Shown here piece after piece: positions 20,384 through 29,668 of a DNA stretch of 64,000 nucleotides. Position 1 is the stretch's first letter. Each line of letters starts with the position of its first letter. The notes beneath the pieces were generated by a model that was given only the letters and a program-made list of their open reading frames with translations, did not search any database and was not told where the DNA came from. The stretch is from the NCBI RefSeq assembly GCF_001042715.1, contig NZ_CP009687.1, forward strand, positions 3,029,418 through 3,093,417. Direction: 5' to 3'. Position numbers and translations under genes: made by a program. The DNA comes from Clostridium aceticum. GTDB taxonomy: Bacteria > Bacillota > Clostridia > Peptostreptococcales > Natronincolaceae.

Positions 20384-20572
20384 AAAAAAGAAGGCACTCA
20401 AAAAGTGCCTTCTTAGCATCTGATCTAACTTCATGTTATGATCCCACAAGAATAATCTAGCGTTTTTCAGAAACATCTCCCTTAAAAAGAAATTTCCCGA
20501 TATGTATATATTTCATATATATACCTTCTGCTACATTATTCTACTTAATTTTGCATTATGTTACATCAATCT
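20384..20572 (-). promoter_or_regulatory. Attenuator leader B (ATGAA-loop motif with terminator)
   Basis: Predicted leader of about 190 nt from the promoter at 20579-20607. It contains TTCTTG (20452-20447), then a hairpin with outer GATC/GATC and inner TAAC-ATGAA-GTTA (20443-20422), then a perfect 11-bp terminator AAGAAGGCACT/AGTGCCTTCTT with T6 (20414-20384). The remainder of 20295-20750 is A/T-rich and shows no gene. The loop and TTCTTG are shared with leader A although the stem bases differ. Expression of the methyltransferase-nikA unit is therefore probably controlled by termination. Confidence 0.6.
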
Positions 20573-20578
20573 ACTTAA

Positions 20579-20607
20579 AGTATAACTTTTTGATATTTTT
20601 TTGTCAA
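20579..20607 (-). promoter_or_regulatory. Sigma-A promoter for methyltransferase-nikA operon
   Basis: Minus-strand TTGACA, 17 bases, TATACT: near-consensus. It drives leader B and the genes below 20.3 kb. Confidence 0.8.
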
Positions 20608-20751
20608 TAAACTTTTTAAGATAATTAGACTGTAGCTTCTTTTTTATAAAGATTCAGAATAATTTTTCCTAAAATACTTTTTCCCCTGCCAATTTATGGT
20701 GTTATGAGCATACATCACTTTATACATTCTCTATAAACATATCCTCTATCT

Positions 20752-21438
20752 TCAGTCTTTTAAAGAAAAACGGAAAATATATGCCTGATCATATTCATAT
20801 TGTATTCGATCATTTAGACTTCTAAAGAGTCGATCATTACTGTTTATTTCTATATAATCATCTGGTATCATTTTTCGAATACCAACATTAAATCCTTCCT
20901 CAAGAAATGCATTAGAGATATCTTCAAGATCATGCAAAAGCATTGGTACAGAAGCATTCTCATCTATCTTTTTCTTCATATAGGGTAAACTAGGGTTGCC
21001 ATTGTAGTCTGTATAGGTAGCATAATAGACTCCTTTAGATTTAAGGATCTTTTTTATCTTAGATGCATGTTCTTTTAAGTCACCGATTAAATAAATCACC
21101 GATATACTAAAAGCCAAATCAAACTGATTTTCATATTTTTCGGGAGTATCTGTAGCTTCATATTGAATTGGCAGATTTCCTTTTCTGCTATTGGCTACTT
21201 CAACTGATTGACGAGCTAGATCTATTCCCAAAGCATTTTTAAAGGGTTTTTTATCATATAAAAATCTTAAAAAACCACCTTGATTACAACCAAAATCGAA
21301 AACAGAAAGATTGGATAAATCCTCCTCCTTTATATAACTCAATACTTTCTGCCAAAATCTATAATGGGTCTCCTCCATAGCTTGTTCTGTTTCTGCTTGG
21401 TCCTTCCACCAAACATTGTATAAAGAATTATTCGTCAT
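20752..21438 (-). CDS. Class I SAM-dependent methyltransferase (third, divergent)
   Basis: A 228-residue methyltransferase with motif I VFDFGCNQGGFLRFL near residue 45 and ALGIDLARQSV after it. It differs clearly from the other two in lacking the DIGTGPGFF form and the RPQWD block. ATG at 21438 is preferred over the TTG one codon earlier, since AAAGGAG lies 8 bases upstream. It lies about 190 bases after a binding protein gene and is last before promoter B. Substrate unknown. Confidence 0.8.
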   Translation of the reverse strand: MTNNSLYNVWWKDQAETEQAMEETHYRFWQKVLSYIKEEDLSNLSVFDFGCNQGGFLRFLYDKKPFKNALGIDLARQSVEVANSRKGNLPIQYEATDTPEKYENQFDLAFSISVIYLIGDLKEHASKIKKILKSKGVYYATYTDYNGNPSLPYMKKKIDENASVPMLLHDLEDISNAFLEEGFNVGIRKMIPDDYIEINSNDRLFRSLNDRIQYEYDQAYIFRFSLKD

Positions 21439-21626
21439 CAATGATGCTCCTTTCGGTATTTGAAATTTAAACTTATCAAAAAAACATTTTTATTCCTATG
21501 TATCAACATGAATTTTAATGCACTAAGGGCTACAGTTACAAATCTTGACTAGATCTTCCAGCTAAGATGAAACCGTAGACCATAGGTACTAAAATTCAGT
21601 TACACATTCACCTATATAGATAATTC

Positions 21627-23216
21627 TTATTCTACATAAACACCTTTTAAATCTATTGCCCATACAGAAGAGTGGGGTTGAAAACCTTTGACTCTACTAT
21701 TTACAATAACTACCTCTTCATCATGCACATATGGAATCAATGCTGCGTCTTCATAAATGATTTCTTGTACTTTTCTATACATTTCTTCTCTTTTTTCTTC
21801 CTTAAGCTCTTTTCTTGCTTCTTCCAACAGTGTTTCTATTTCCTTATTTACATAGCCAGGGGAAGCATGGGTAGAAGCACCAAATAGTTCAGAATGAAAT
21901 CTGCTCATAAGCTGATAATCCGCCCCACCATGAACACCTGGTGTTGTGCTGGCAAAAATATCATACTTTCCAGCATCTCTCAATTCATTAAATGCTCCTC
22001 TCTCCATAACCTGTACATTGACCTTGATGCCAATTTGCTGAAGCTGTGCTTGTATCACTTCTGCTGCTGGTTTCCAATAAGAACTCCACGGTTGGATAAT
22101 GATATCAAATTCTAAAGGTGTACCATTATGTTCCATAATGTTGTTACTATTCAGGTTATATCCAGCTTCTTCAAATAAGGCCATTGCAATCTCTGGCTCA
22201 TAAGGATACCATGCTTGTCCTAAATGTCCAGGTATAGCAGGAGATACAATCCCTGTAATATTATGACCATATCCCAGTAAAACTTTTTCAACAATAGCAT
22301 TTCTATCGATGGCATGGTTGATAGCCTTTCTAACCCTTACATCTTTAAATACATCTTTATTTGCATTAAATCCAAAATAATGTGTTCTTACACCTGGAAC
22401 ACTGAGAATCTGGTACTCACTGTTCTTAAATGCTTCAATCTCTGGGGCATTTAAATCCCTTATGATATCCACTTCTCCAGCTCTTAAAGCCATTGTACGG
22501 GCACTTGAATCTGTGATAATCTTGTAAATTACTTTTTCTAAGACAGGCTTTTCACCCCAATATTCATCATTTCTAACCAAAACAACCTCTTGTTCAGGAA
22601 CAAAAGCTTCTACTTTAAAAGGTCCCGTACCACAAGGATTCATCTCATATCCATCACCCTGCTGTTGTACTGCAGTTGGGCTGACAATAGAGGCAACAGG
22701 ATTCATTAACCACTCTAACAAAGGAGAAAAAGATTCTTCTGTTATGATTTGAATCCTATAATCATCCTCAACAATGATTTCTTTTATAGGTGGCGTTGTC
22801 CATGCAGGACCTTCTTCTTGCTGTCTTTCGAGGGAAAATTTCACTGCTTCTGCATTAAAAGCTGTTCCATCGTGAAAAGATACCCCTTGTCTTAGTTTAA
22901 AGCGCCAAGCCACTTCATCGATTCTTTCCCAGCTTTCTGCCAATAGGGCTTTGGGCTTCATGTCATGACCTGGATACACCAATGTCTCATTAATGTGATG
23001 TCCTGGAAACCATACCAGTGGATCTGGTGCCTTCAACACATCTAGAGTTGCGGTGTTTTTATCCATACCTATCGTTAATACTTGCTCACTGGTTATTACT
23101 TCACTGCTGGTATCAACATCATTATTACTGTTGCTGCTACAACCAACAGCTAAAAACACAATAGCCAGTATAATTAAAAGCCCTACTCCCTGTTTAAATT
23201 TCAGTACTTTTTTCAT
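21627..23216 (-). CDS. DppA/NikA-family binding lipoprotein
   Basis: A 529-residue extracytoplasmic binding protein (SBP family 5) with signal peptide and lipobox VGC near residue 25, a Ser/Asn linker, and family motifs LVYPGHDMKPKALLAESWE, FKLRQGVSFHDGT and DEYWGEKP. Last gene of a permease-permease-ATPase-ATPase-binding protein set. Ligand unknown: the family binds peptides, nickel complexes, opines and heme. The preceding gene ends 85 bases upstream. Confidence 0.85.
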   Translation of the reverse strand: MKKVLKFKQGVGLLIILAIVFLAVGCSSNSNNDVDTSSEVITSEQVLTIGMDKNTATLDVLKAPDPLVWFPGHHINETLVYPGHDMKPKALLAESWERIDEVAWRFKLRQGVSFHDGTAFNAEAVKFSLERQQEEGPAWTTPPIKEIIVEDDYRIQIITEESFSPLLEWLMNPVASIVSPTAVQQQGDGYEMNPCGTGPFKVEAFVPEQEVVLVRNDEYWGEKPVLEKVIYKIITDSSARTMALRAGEVDIIRDLNAPEIEAFKNSEYQILSVPGVRTHYFGFNANKDVFKDVRVRKAINHAIDRNAIVEKVLLGYGHNITGIVSPAIPGHLGQAWYPYEPEIAMALFEEAGYNLNSNNIMEHNGTPLEFDIIIQPWSSYWKPAAEVIQAQLQQIGIKVNVQVMERGAFNELRDAGKYDIFASTTPGVHGGADYQLMSRFHSELFGASTHASPGYVNKEIETLLEEARKELKEEKREEMYRKVQEIIYEDAALIPYVHDEEVVIVNSRVKGFQPHSSVWAIDLKGVYVE

Positions 23217-23301
23217 TTCATCATCCTCCTAGGTTAAAAATATTTGTTTGAATACCATATAAAAACCACAAATTTTCTTAAAATTCATTTTGTCTGCTTT
23301 T

Positions 23302-24300
23302 TCAATATCTATGACAAGCAACATAATGCATTGGACTTATTTCTCTTAGATCCGGTTCTGAATAGCTACATGTGTTTAAGGCTTTTCTACAACGAGGATA
23401 AAATTTACAGCATTTTGTAAAGCTTACAGGGTCTAATGCTTCGCCACAAAGCAATTGTTCTTTACTTAATCTATTATCAGGATTAACGCTAGGAATAGCC
23501 TCAATTAAAGAGATAGTGTATGGATGAGCTGCATGCTCTAACAAATCCTGACTTTTAATTATCTCAACAATTTTTCCAAGATACATAATAACAATGCGGT
23601 GGCTTAATAGCTTTACAGATGCTAAATCATGAGAAATAAATATATACGAAAGTTTATATTTACAATGAAGATCATATAGTAATTTCAAAATTTGCACCTG
23701 TATTGATACATCTAAGCTTGCAATTGGTTCGTCACAAATGATTATTTTTGGATTTATTGCCAATGCTCTTGCTATTGCAATCCTTTGTCTTTGCCCCCCA
23801 CTGAACTCATGTGGATATCTTGATAAGTGTTCCTCTTTTAATCCTACAAGTTCAATAAGGTATTTAATCTTTTCCCTCTGGTCTTGTTTACTAAGTACTT
23901 CAAAGTTGACTATAGGTTCTTTAATTATTTCTTCAATTTTCATCCTTGGATTCAGAGAAGCATATGCATTCTGAAAAATTATCTGAAAATCTTTTCTTAG
24001 CTTTCTAAGCTTCTCTCCACTTAAACTTGTTATGTCTTCTCCTTTAAATAAAATTTTTCCCGCTGTGGCTTTTTCTAGTCTTAATAGTAATCTTGTCAAC
24101 GTACTCTTCCCACAACCGCTTTCTCCTACTAATCCTAAAATTTCATTTTCATAGAGGGTTATAGAAACCCCCTCGACTGCATTTAAAACATTATTTTTAA
24201 AAGAAAAATAATTGTTTTTCGTAAAATAACTTTTTTTCAGATTTATCGTTTCTAATATCGGTATTTTGTTTTCAAATAGGATCTCCTCTTTACAATTCAT
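23302..24300 (-). CDS. Dpp/Nik-type ABC ATPase (F subunit type)
   Basis: ATPase with Walker A GESGCGKST, signature FSGGQRQR and Walker B IIICDEPIASLD. The C-terminal cysteine-rich extension (CKFYPRC...C...C) is typical of Dpp/Opp ATPases, where related proteins carry an iron-sulfur cluster. Start set at the ATG at 24300, preceded by AAAGG, rather than the unsupported ATG at 24339; the preceding gene ends at 24315. Confidence 0.88.
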   Translation of the reverse strand: MNCKEEILFENKIPILETINLKKSYFTKNNYFSFKNNVLNAVEGVSITLYENEILGLVGESGCGKSTLTRLLLRLEKATAGKILFKGEDITSLSGEKLRKLRKDFQIIFQNAYASLNPRMKIEEIIKEPIVNFEVLSKQDQREKIKYLIELVGLKEEHLSRYPHEFSGGQRQRIAIARALAINPKIIICDEPIASLDVSIQVQILKLLYDLHCKYKLSYIFISHDLASVKLLSHRIVIMYLGKIVEIIKSQDLLEHAAHPYTISLIEAIPSVNPDNRLSKEQLLCGEALDPVSFTKCCKFYPRCRKALNTCSYSEPDLREISPMHYVACHRY

Positions 24301-24314
24301 AGGTATGTACCTTT

Positions 24315-25295
24315 CTAATATTGGATTGGAAAAAAGCAAGAAACAAAATGGTTAGAATTAATTTTCTCCATCAAGGGATGATTGTTTTGACAAAAATCTT
24401 TTCTATATGGACATCTAGGGTAAAATGAACAGCCTTTTCTTTCTTCATATATCTCCGGTGGTTGTCCTAAAATCTGTTGCAGAGAATTTATATTGTTAGC
24501 AAAATCAGGAATAGAACACAATAATCCCTTTGTATATGGATGTGATGCTTTATAAAAAATTTCCTTTACTAAACCATATTCAATAATTTCACCAGCATAC
24601 ATCACACAAACCCAGTCGGACAATTGAGCTATAACACCAAAATTATGAGATATTAGTAAGACTCCCGTATTATATTTCTCTTTCAACTTCTCAATTTCTA
24701 TTAATATCTGGGCTTGTATTGTTACATCTAAAGCAGTTGTAGGCTCATCAGCAATAAGGAAATCTGGCTTCATTGCTAATGCCATAGCAATCATTACTCT
24801 TTGTTTCATTCCTCCACTAAGCTGAAAAGGATAACAAGACAATATCTTCTGAGAATCACCAAGTCCCATTTCCAATAAAGATTGATTTGCTACCTCCAAA
24901 GCTTCTTTTTTAGATAATGACATCCTATGTTGAAGTGTTTCAATAAATTGTCTGCCTATGCTTCTTACAGGATTAAAAACTGAATGTGGGTCTTGAAAGA
25001 TCATTGCTATACGCTTACCTCTTATTTGTCTCATATCTCTGCTGCTTAATTCCATAAGATTCATATCATTAAAAAAAATTTTCCCGCTGGGGGCACTGAT
25101 TTCAGGAGGAAGCAATTTCATAATAGAAAGGGCTGTCATACTTTTGCCACAACCACTTTCTCCAACTAACCCTAAAACTTTTCCTTTTGGTATTTCAAAG
25201 TTCACCCTATTGAGCACTGTATTTTTTTTGCCCTTATTCGTGAAAACCACTTCAAGATTTTCAATTTTAAGAAAGGGATTCGTTTCTAATCTCAA
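24315..25295 (-). CDS. Dpp/Nik-type ABC ATPase (D subunit type)
   Basis: A 326-residue ATPase with Walker A GESGCGKSM, signature LSGGMKQR and Walker B FLIADEPTTALD, with a C-terminal CSFYPRC...C...C extension. It starts with TTG directly after the stop of the upstream permease, with GAGGAG 7 bases ahead, so translation is coupled. Confidence 0.9.
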   Translation of the reverse strand: MRLETNPFLKIENLEVVFTNKGKKNTVLNRVNFEIPKGKVLGLVGESGCGKSMTALSIMKLLPPEISAPSGKIFFNDMNLMELSSRDMRQIRGKRIAMIFQDPHSVFNPVRSIGRQFIETLQHRMSLSKKEALEVANQSLLEMGLGDSQKILSCYPFQLSGGMKQRVMIAMALAMKPDFLIADEPTTALDVTIQAQILIEIEKLKEKYNTGVLLISHNFGVIAQLSDWVCVMYAGEIIEYGLVKEIFYKASHPYTKGLLCSIPDFANNINSLQQILGQPPEIYEERKGCSFYPRCPYRKDFCQNNHPLMEKINSNHFVSCFFPIQY

Positions 25296-26144
25296 TCAAT
25301 CACTCCTCTCTTTTTCGGTGTGACTTTTAGGATCAAAGAAGTCCCTCAAACCATCTCCCGTAATATTGAAGGAGAATACTGTTAACAAAATCGCCAATCC
25401 AGGATATATCATAAGATCTGGTTTCAATAAAAAATAGGCTTTTCCATCATTTAGCATAGCCCCCCATTCTGGTGCAGGAGGTTGTGCCCCTAAACCTAAA
25501 AATGACAATCCCGAAATCGATAAAATGATTCCTCCCATATCTAAAGATGCTAATACAATTATCGTCGATAAGATGTTAGGTAATATATGTCTTATAATAA
25601 TGTGGAAATGATTGGTTCCTGAGGTACGGGCGGCTATAACGTATTCCCTTTCTTTTATTGAAATCACCATACTCCGAACAACCCTTGCATATCCAACCCA
25701 ATGAACAGCTATAATGGCAATCATAACATTCACCAGACCAGGTCCCAGAATACCTGTTATAACGATTGCAAGAATCAAACTAGGAAAAGCCAAAATGATA
25801 TCCACAATGCTTACGACAATTCTGTCAAATCTTTTTCCTATGTAGCCAGACATCAAACCTACGGTTGTTCCAATTGTCATCACTGTAAAAACGATTGTAA
25901 AAGAAACACTTAAGGAAATTCTTGTTCCATAAATAATTCTAGAGTATACACATCTGCCGAGATGGTCGGTGCCAAAGGGATAATATCTTGATGCACTTTG
26001 TAAAGCATTACTCAAATCAATCTGCATAGGATCCTGCAACACTAGATAAGGAGCAAAAAGACCAATAAAAGTTATCAAGATAATGATGATGGATCCTACT
26101 AAGGCAACTTTATATTGAAAAAAAAGTTTCAGTCTTTCTATCAA
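25296..26144 (-). CDS. Dpp/Nik-type ABC permease (C subunit type)
   Basis: A 282-residue permease with YPFGTDHLGRCVYSR near the N-terminus, the EAA loop AARTSGTNHF and LSFLGLGAQPPAPEWGAML. TTG start overlapping the partner permease stop by 4 bases. It is the intact counterpart of the IS-broken permease. Confidence 0.9.
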   Translation of the reverse strand: MIERLKLFFQYKVALVGSIIIILITFIGLFAPYLVLQDPMQIDLSNALQSASRYYPFGTDHLGRCVYSRIIYGTRISLSVSFTIVFTVMTIGTTVGLMSGYIGKRFDRIVVSIVDIILAFPSLILAIVITGILGPGLVNVMIAIIAVHWVGYARVVRSMVISIKEREYVIAARTSGTNHFHIIIRHILPNILSTIIVLASLDMGGIILSISGLSFLGLGAQPPAPEWGAMLNDGKAYFLLKPDLMIYPGLAILLTVFSFNITGDGLRDFFDPKSHTEKERSD

Positions 26145-27082
26145 TCATCACTCCCTTCAATGTTTATTCTTGGATCAATAAGTTTATAGGTAAGATCAAT
26201 TAGCAGATTAACACCCGAAAAAACCACCGCCATGAACAATGCATATCCTTGAATCATAGGATAATCTCTGCTAAAAATTGATTCCACGATTAGTTTTCCT
26301 AGTCCCGGCCAACTAAAGATGGTTTCTACGATGGTTGTCCCTCCTAGTAAGTGGCCTAAACTTATTCCCAGTGAAGTTATTACAGGCAGTAAAGAATTCT
26401 TAAAAACGGTGAAAATAATAATCATCGACTCTTTTAATCCTCGGGCTCTTGCAGCTAAAACAAAATCCTGACCTAACACTTCCAGCATACTTGCCCTTAG
26501 CAGCCGTGCATATTGTGCTGACATCCCTAATCCTAATGTAATAGAGGGTAGAATAAGATGAATAAGTGCCCCCCTGCCCCTTACCGGAAAGATAGAAAAT
26601 CTCACTGAAAAAAAGTAAATCAGTACAATACCCAGCCAAAAGGAGGGTATGGATGAACCTAATAAAGAAAAAAGTCTTATAATATGATCAAATACAGTAT
26701 TTTTGTAAAAACAAGAAATAATTCCCACAGGTATGGAGATGAAAAGCATCACCAAAAATCCAGCTATTGTAAGCTCAATTGTAGCAGGCAGTTTGTTTAA
26801 TAATTCCTCCAATACTGGTCGACCTGTTCTGTAGGAAATACCTAGATCTCCCCTTAAAACTTGCTTCACCCAATCCTTGTACTGGGTAATAAAGGGCAAG
26901 TCTAGACCTAGGTCCCTACGTGTTTCTTCAATGATTCTTTTTTCTGGTTCAATGCCTCTTGATATTAATACTAGCTCTGCTGGATCTCCCGGCGTAATGT
27001 AGGTCATTAAAAAAGTTAATATTGAAACACCTATTAAAACCAAGAACATATAGCTAATTCTTTTTAAAATATAGCTTTTCAT
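26141..27082 (-). CDS. Dpp/Nik-type ABC permease (B subunit type)
   Basis: A 313-residue permease with TYITPGDPAELVL, an ARARGLKESMI loop and FSWPGLGKLIVESI. First gene of the second importer set, 12 bases after the ATPase of the set above, so both sets are probably on one transcript from cobalamin riboswitch 1. Confidence 0.9.
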   Translation of the reverse strand: MKSYILKRISYMFLVLIGVSILTFLMTYITPGDPAELVLISRGIEPEKRIIEETRRDLGLDLPFITQYKDWVKQVLRGDLGISYRTGRPVLEELLNKLPATIELTIAGFLVMLFISIPVGIISCFYKNTVFDHIIRLFSLLGSSIPSFWLGIVLIYFFSVRFSIFPVRGRGALIHLILPSITLGLGMSAQYARLLRASMLEVLGQDFVLAARARGLKESMIIIFTVFKNSLLPVITSLGISLGHLLGGTTIVETIFSWPGLGKLIVESIFSRDYPMIQGYALFMAVVFSGVNLLIDLTYKLIDPRINIEGSDD

Positions 27083-27094
27083 TTTTCACCTTCC

Positions 27095-27874
27095 TTAACT
27101 AACCACCGCCACCAGCTGTCTTGTATATTCATGTCGATCTTTGCTCATGATTTGATTACTCATAAATTCATCTACGATTTGTCCTTCCTTCATCACAAGA
27201 ATCCGATCACTCATCATCCCTACTGCTGCAATATCATGAGAGATAAAGAGATAAGACATTCCCAGCTCTGTCTGCAAACGCTTTAGCAAGTCTAGGATTT
27301 GTGCCTGCACTGAAACATCTAGACTAGAGGTAGGCTCGTCACAAACCAGCAGTTCTGGCAGCAGACTGATGCCTCGAGCAATGGCTACCCTCTGTCGCTG
27401 CCCTCCGCTTAACTGATGGGGACAACGGTCCATATGGGCTGCCTTCAGCCCTACCATTTCCAGCAATTTTGCTGCTGTATCTCTAGGAGAGTGTCTTACA
27501 TCTGAAAGAAAAGGCGGACATACCTCTGGAAAGTTATTCAAAGGTTCCATAACAGAACGCCATACAGGCAAACGTTGGTTTAAAGAGGCTGTTGGATTTT
27601 GAAATACCACTTGAAAATCTCTTCTTGCCTCTCTCAGCTCTCTTTCCTTTAATTGAAAGATTTCTTTATCCTTTAACCAAACTTCTCCACTATCAGGTTG
27701 TTCCAATGCCAACAATAAACGTCCCAAAGTACTCTTGCCGCTGCCACTTTCTCCAACTACCCCTAAGCACTGGCCTTTTTGGATTTTGAAGGACACATCT
27801 TTTACTGCTTGAACGCTATTACCAGATTGATTATAGCTTTTAAAAAGTCGATGAGCCACTAGGAGATCCTTCAT
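27095..27874 (-). CDS. Nik-type ABC ATPase (E/F subunit type)
   Basis: A 259-residue ATPase with Walker A GESGSGKST, LSGGQRQR and LLVCDEPTSSLD. It lacks the cysteine-rich C-terminal extension, as in short NikE-like ATPases. The ATG overlaps the previous gene's stop by 4 bases. Confidence 0.9.
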   Translation of the reverse strand: MKDLLVAHRLFKSYNQSGNSVQAVKDVSFKIQKGQCLGVVGESGSGKSTLGRLLLALEQPDSGEVWLKDKEIFQLKERELREARRDFQVVFQNPTASLNQRLPVWRSVMEPLNNFPEVCPPFLSDVRHSPRDTAAKLLEMVGLKAAHMDRCPHQLSGGQRQRVAIARGISLLPELLVCDEPTSSLDVSVQAQILDLLKRLQTELGMSYLFISHDIAAVGMMSDRILVMKEGQIVDEFMSNQIMSKDRHEYTRQLVAVVS

Positions 27875-28803
27875 GCTACACCCCCCTTAGAACAGGCAGT
27901 GGTTTTTGACATTTTTGTAGATTCTTTGTTTTCAGCATTTTTCTCATAAATATCTGAAAGAAAGGGCCTTGTTTTTAACAGCATCTGAGTATAGGGGTGG
28001 GTGGCTCCATATCTTATGGTTTGTGCTGATTTCATTTCTACAATTTTTCCATCCTTCATGACAGCAACAGTATCTGCCCGCTTTAAAACATGTCTTAAGT
28101 CATGGGAGATCAATAATATAGCACACTGGGTCTGTCGCTGCAAATCCTTCATCAAATCCAGTACCCGCTCTCCCGTAAGTACATCCAATGCTGTAGTGGG
28201 TTCATCAGCAATCAATAGTGCTGGTCTTAACATCATGGCCGCCGCCAGTGCAGCCCTTTGCAGTTGACCACCACTCAGTTGAAAGGGGTAGCTATTGAAG
28301 ACACGATCCTGAGGCAAGTTCACCTTTTGAAGCCATTCCATTGCTATACCCTTAGCCTCTTGATAAGATAATTGCTGATGGGTTCGAAGTACTTCTACCA
28401 ATTGCTTTCCTATTTTTAAGAAAGGTGTAAAACTTCCCTGATAATCTTGAAACACAAGGCCAATACCTTTTCCCCTTAATCCTGCTTGCATTTTATCCGA
28501 TAGCATCTCTTCACCTTGAAATAAAATTTTTCCTCCACCAATATGCAAAGTGTTTGGTAAAAGCCCTAAGATAGCACTGGCGGTGACGCTCTTCCCACTT
28601 CCGCTTTCTCCTACAAGACCAAGGGTTTCTCCAGCACCTATCTTAAAGGAAACCTCCTCTACCAATGTGTTTTTTTTCTGCCCCTGTTGAACATAGATTT
28701 CTAACTGCTCTAGTTGCAAAACAGGTATCGGTATAGAAGGTAAAGTTCCATTTCTACTGTGGGTCAATGGTTTTTGTAGGTTTTTTTGTAATTCTATCGA
28801 CAT
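27871..28803 (-). CDS. Nik-type ABC ATPase (D subunit type)
   Basis: ATPase of 310 residues from the ATG at 28803, chosen because AGGAGG lies 10 bases upstream; the longer frame would overlap the permease. Walker A GESGSGKSV, signature LSGGQLQR and Walker B LLIADEPTTALD. No cysteine-rich tail, matching its partner. Confidence 0.88.
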   Translation of the reverse strand: MSIELQKNLQKPLTHSRNGTLPSIPIPVLQLEQLEIYVQQGQKKNTLVEEVSFKIGAGETLGLVGESGSGKSVTASAILGLLPNTLHIGGGKILFQGEEMLSDKMQAGLRGKGIGLVFQDYQGSFTPFLKIGKQLVEVLRTHQQLSYQEAKGIAMEWLQKVNLPQDRVFNSYPFQLSGGQLQRAALAAAMMLRPALLIADEPTTALDVLTGERVLDLMKDLQRQTQCAILLISHDLRHVLKRADTVAVMKDGKIVEMKSAQTIRYGATHPYTQMLLKTRPFLSDIYEKNAENKESTKMSKTTACSKGGVA

Positions 28804-28816
28804 ATAACACTTCCTC

Positions 28817-29668
28817 CTAAACTGGATTTTTTTGAGTATGAACATCCAGCAGATCTCGAAGTCCATCACTGATTAGATTACAGGAAACCACCACAAGTAT
28901 TATGGCCAATCCTGGATAAATCATTAGCTGAGGCACTGTTTGGAAGTAAGGGCGTCCATCATTGAGCATGGCCCCCCATTCAGGTGTAGGGGGCTGTGCC
29001 CCTAAACCTAAATAGGATAAAGAAGATATGGTTAAAATTACCTTACCTACATCCATAGCTGCCAGTACCATAACAGGGGAAATAACCTGTGGCAGCAAAT
29101 GCCGCCATATTATTGTCCTTGTACTTGAACCCGCCACACGGGCAGCTAGCACATACTCCTTCTCACGCTCAGATAGTACAATACTTCGCACCACTCGAGT
29201 GTAGCCTATCCACTTAAAAAATACAATCGATAGCATAACATTGTTTAAACTGGGTCCAAGAAATCCTGCAATGGCAATCGCCAGCAAAAACTCAGGCAGT
29301 GCACTTGCTCCATCTACGATTCTCATAACCAAGGTATCTATCTTGCCACCAACATATCCACATATCAAACCTAAAGGAATACCGATGATCATGACAGTAA
29401 TAATTACAAGGGCAGCAATGCCTAAAGTAACCCGTGCACCAGATACCAGTCTAACAAATATACATCGTCCCATATGATCCGTCCCCAAGGGATACTGCCA
29501 ACTGCTTCCCAAAAGACGTTCTGACATCTGTACCGTCAAAGCATCATTAGTCACTAGGCTGGGGCCAAAGAGGGTCAGGAATATAATCACCAACAGCATT
29601 ATGATTCCTGTCATTGTCATGGGGCTCTGTAGTACATTTCTTAAAAAGCTGCAAGAGTCTTCCTTCAC
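28817..29668 (-). CDS. Nik-type ABC permease (C subunit type)
   Basis: A 283-residue permease with YPLGTDHMGRCIFVR, an AARVAGSSTR loop and LSYLGLGAQPPTPEWGAML. It overlaps the upstream permease by 4 bases. Confidence 0.9.
   Translation of the reverse strand: MKEDSCSFLRNVLQSPMTMTGIIMLLVIIFLTLFGPSLVTNDALTVQMSERLLGSSWQYPLGTDHMGRCIFVRLVSGARVTLGIAALVIITVMIIGIPLGLICGYVGGKIDTLVMRIVDGASALPEFLLAIAIAGFLGPSLNNVMLSIVFFKWIGYTRVVRSIVLSEREKEYVLAARVAGSSTRTIIWRHLLPQVISPVMVLAAMDVGKVILTISSLSYLGLGAQPPTPEWGAMLNDGRPYFQTVPQLMIYPGLAIILVVVSCNLISDGLRDLLDVHTQKNPV

Noticed and set aside
13890-20572. SAM or NiCo riboswitch in the methyltransferase leaders
   Set aside because: The conserved cores of the SAM-I, SAM-II, SMK and NiCo classes as I know them are not visible; only an attenuator layout and an unfamiliar shared motif are.
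20295-20750. Hidden protein gene between the methyltransferases
   Set aside because: The minus strand there holds a promoter and leader RNA, and no frame longer than a few dozen codons with a ribosome site was seen.
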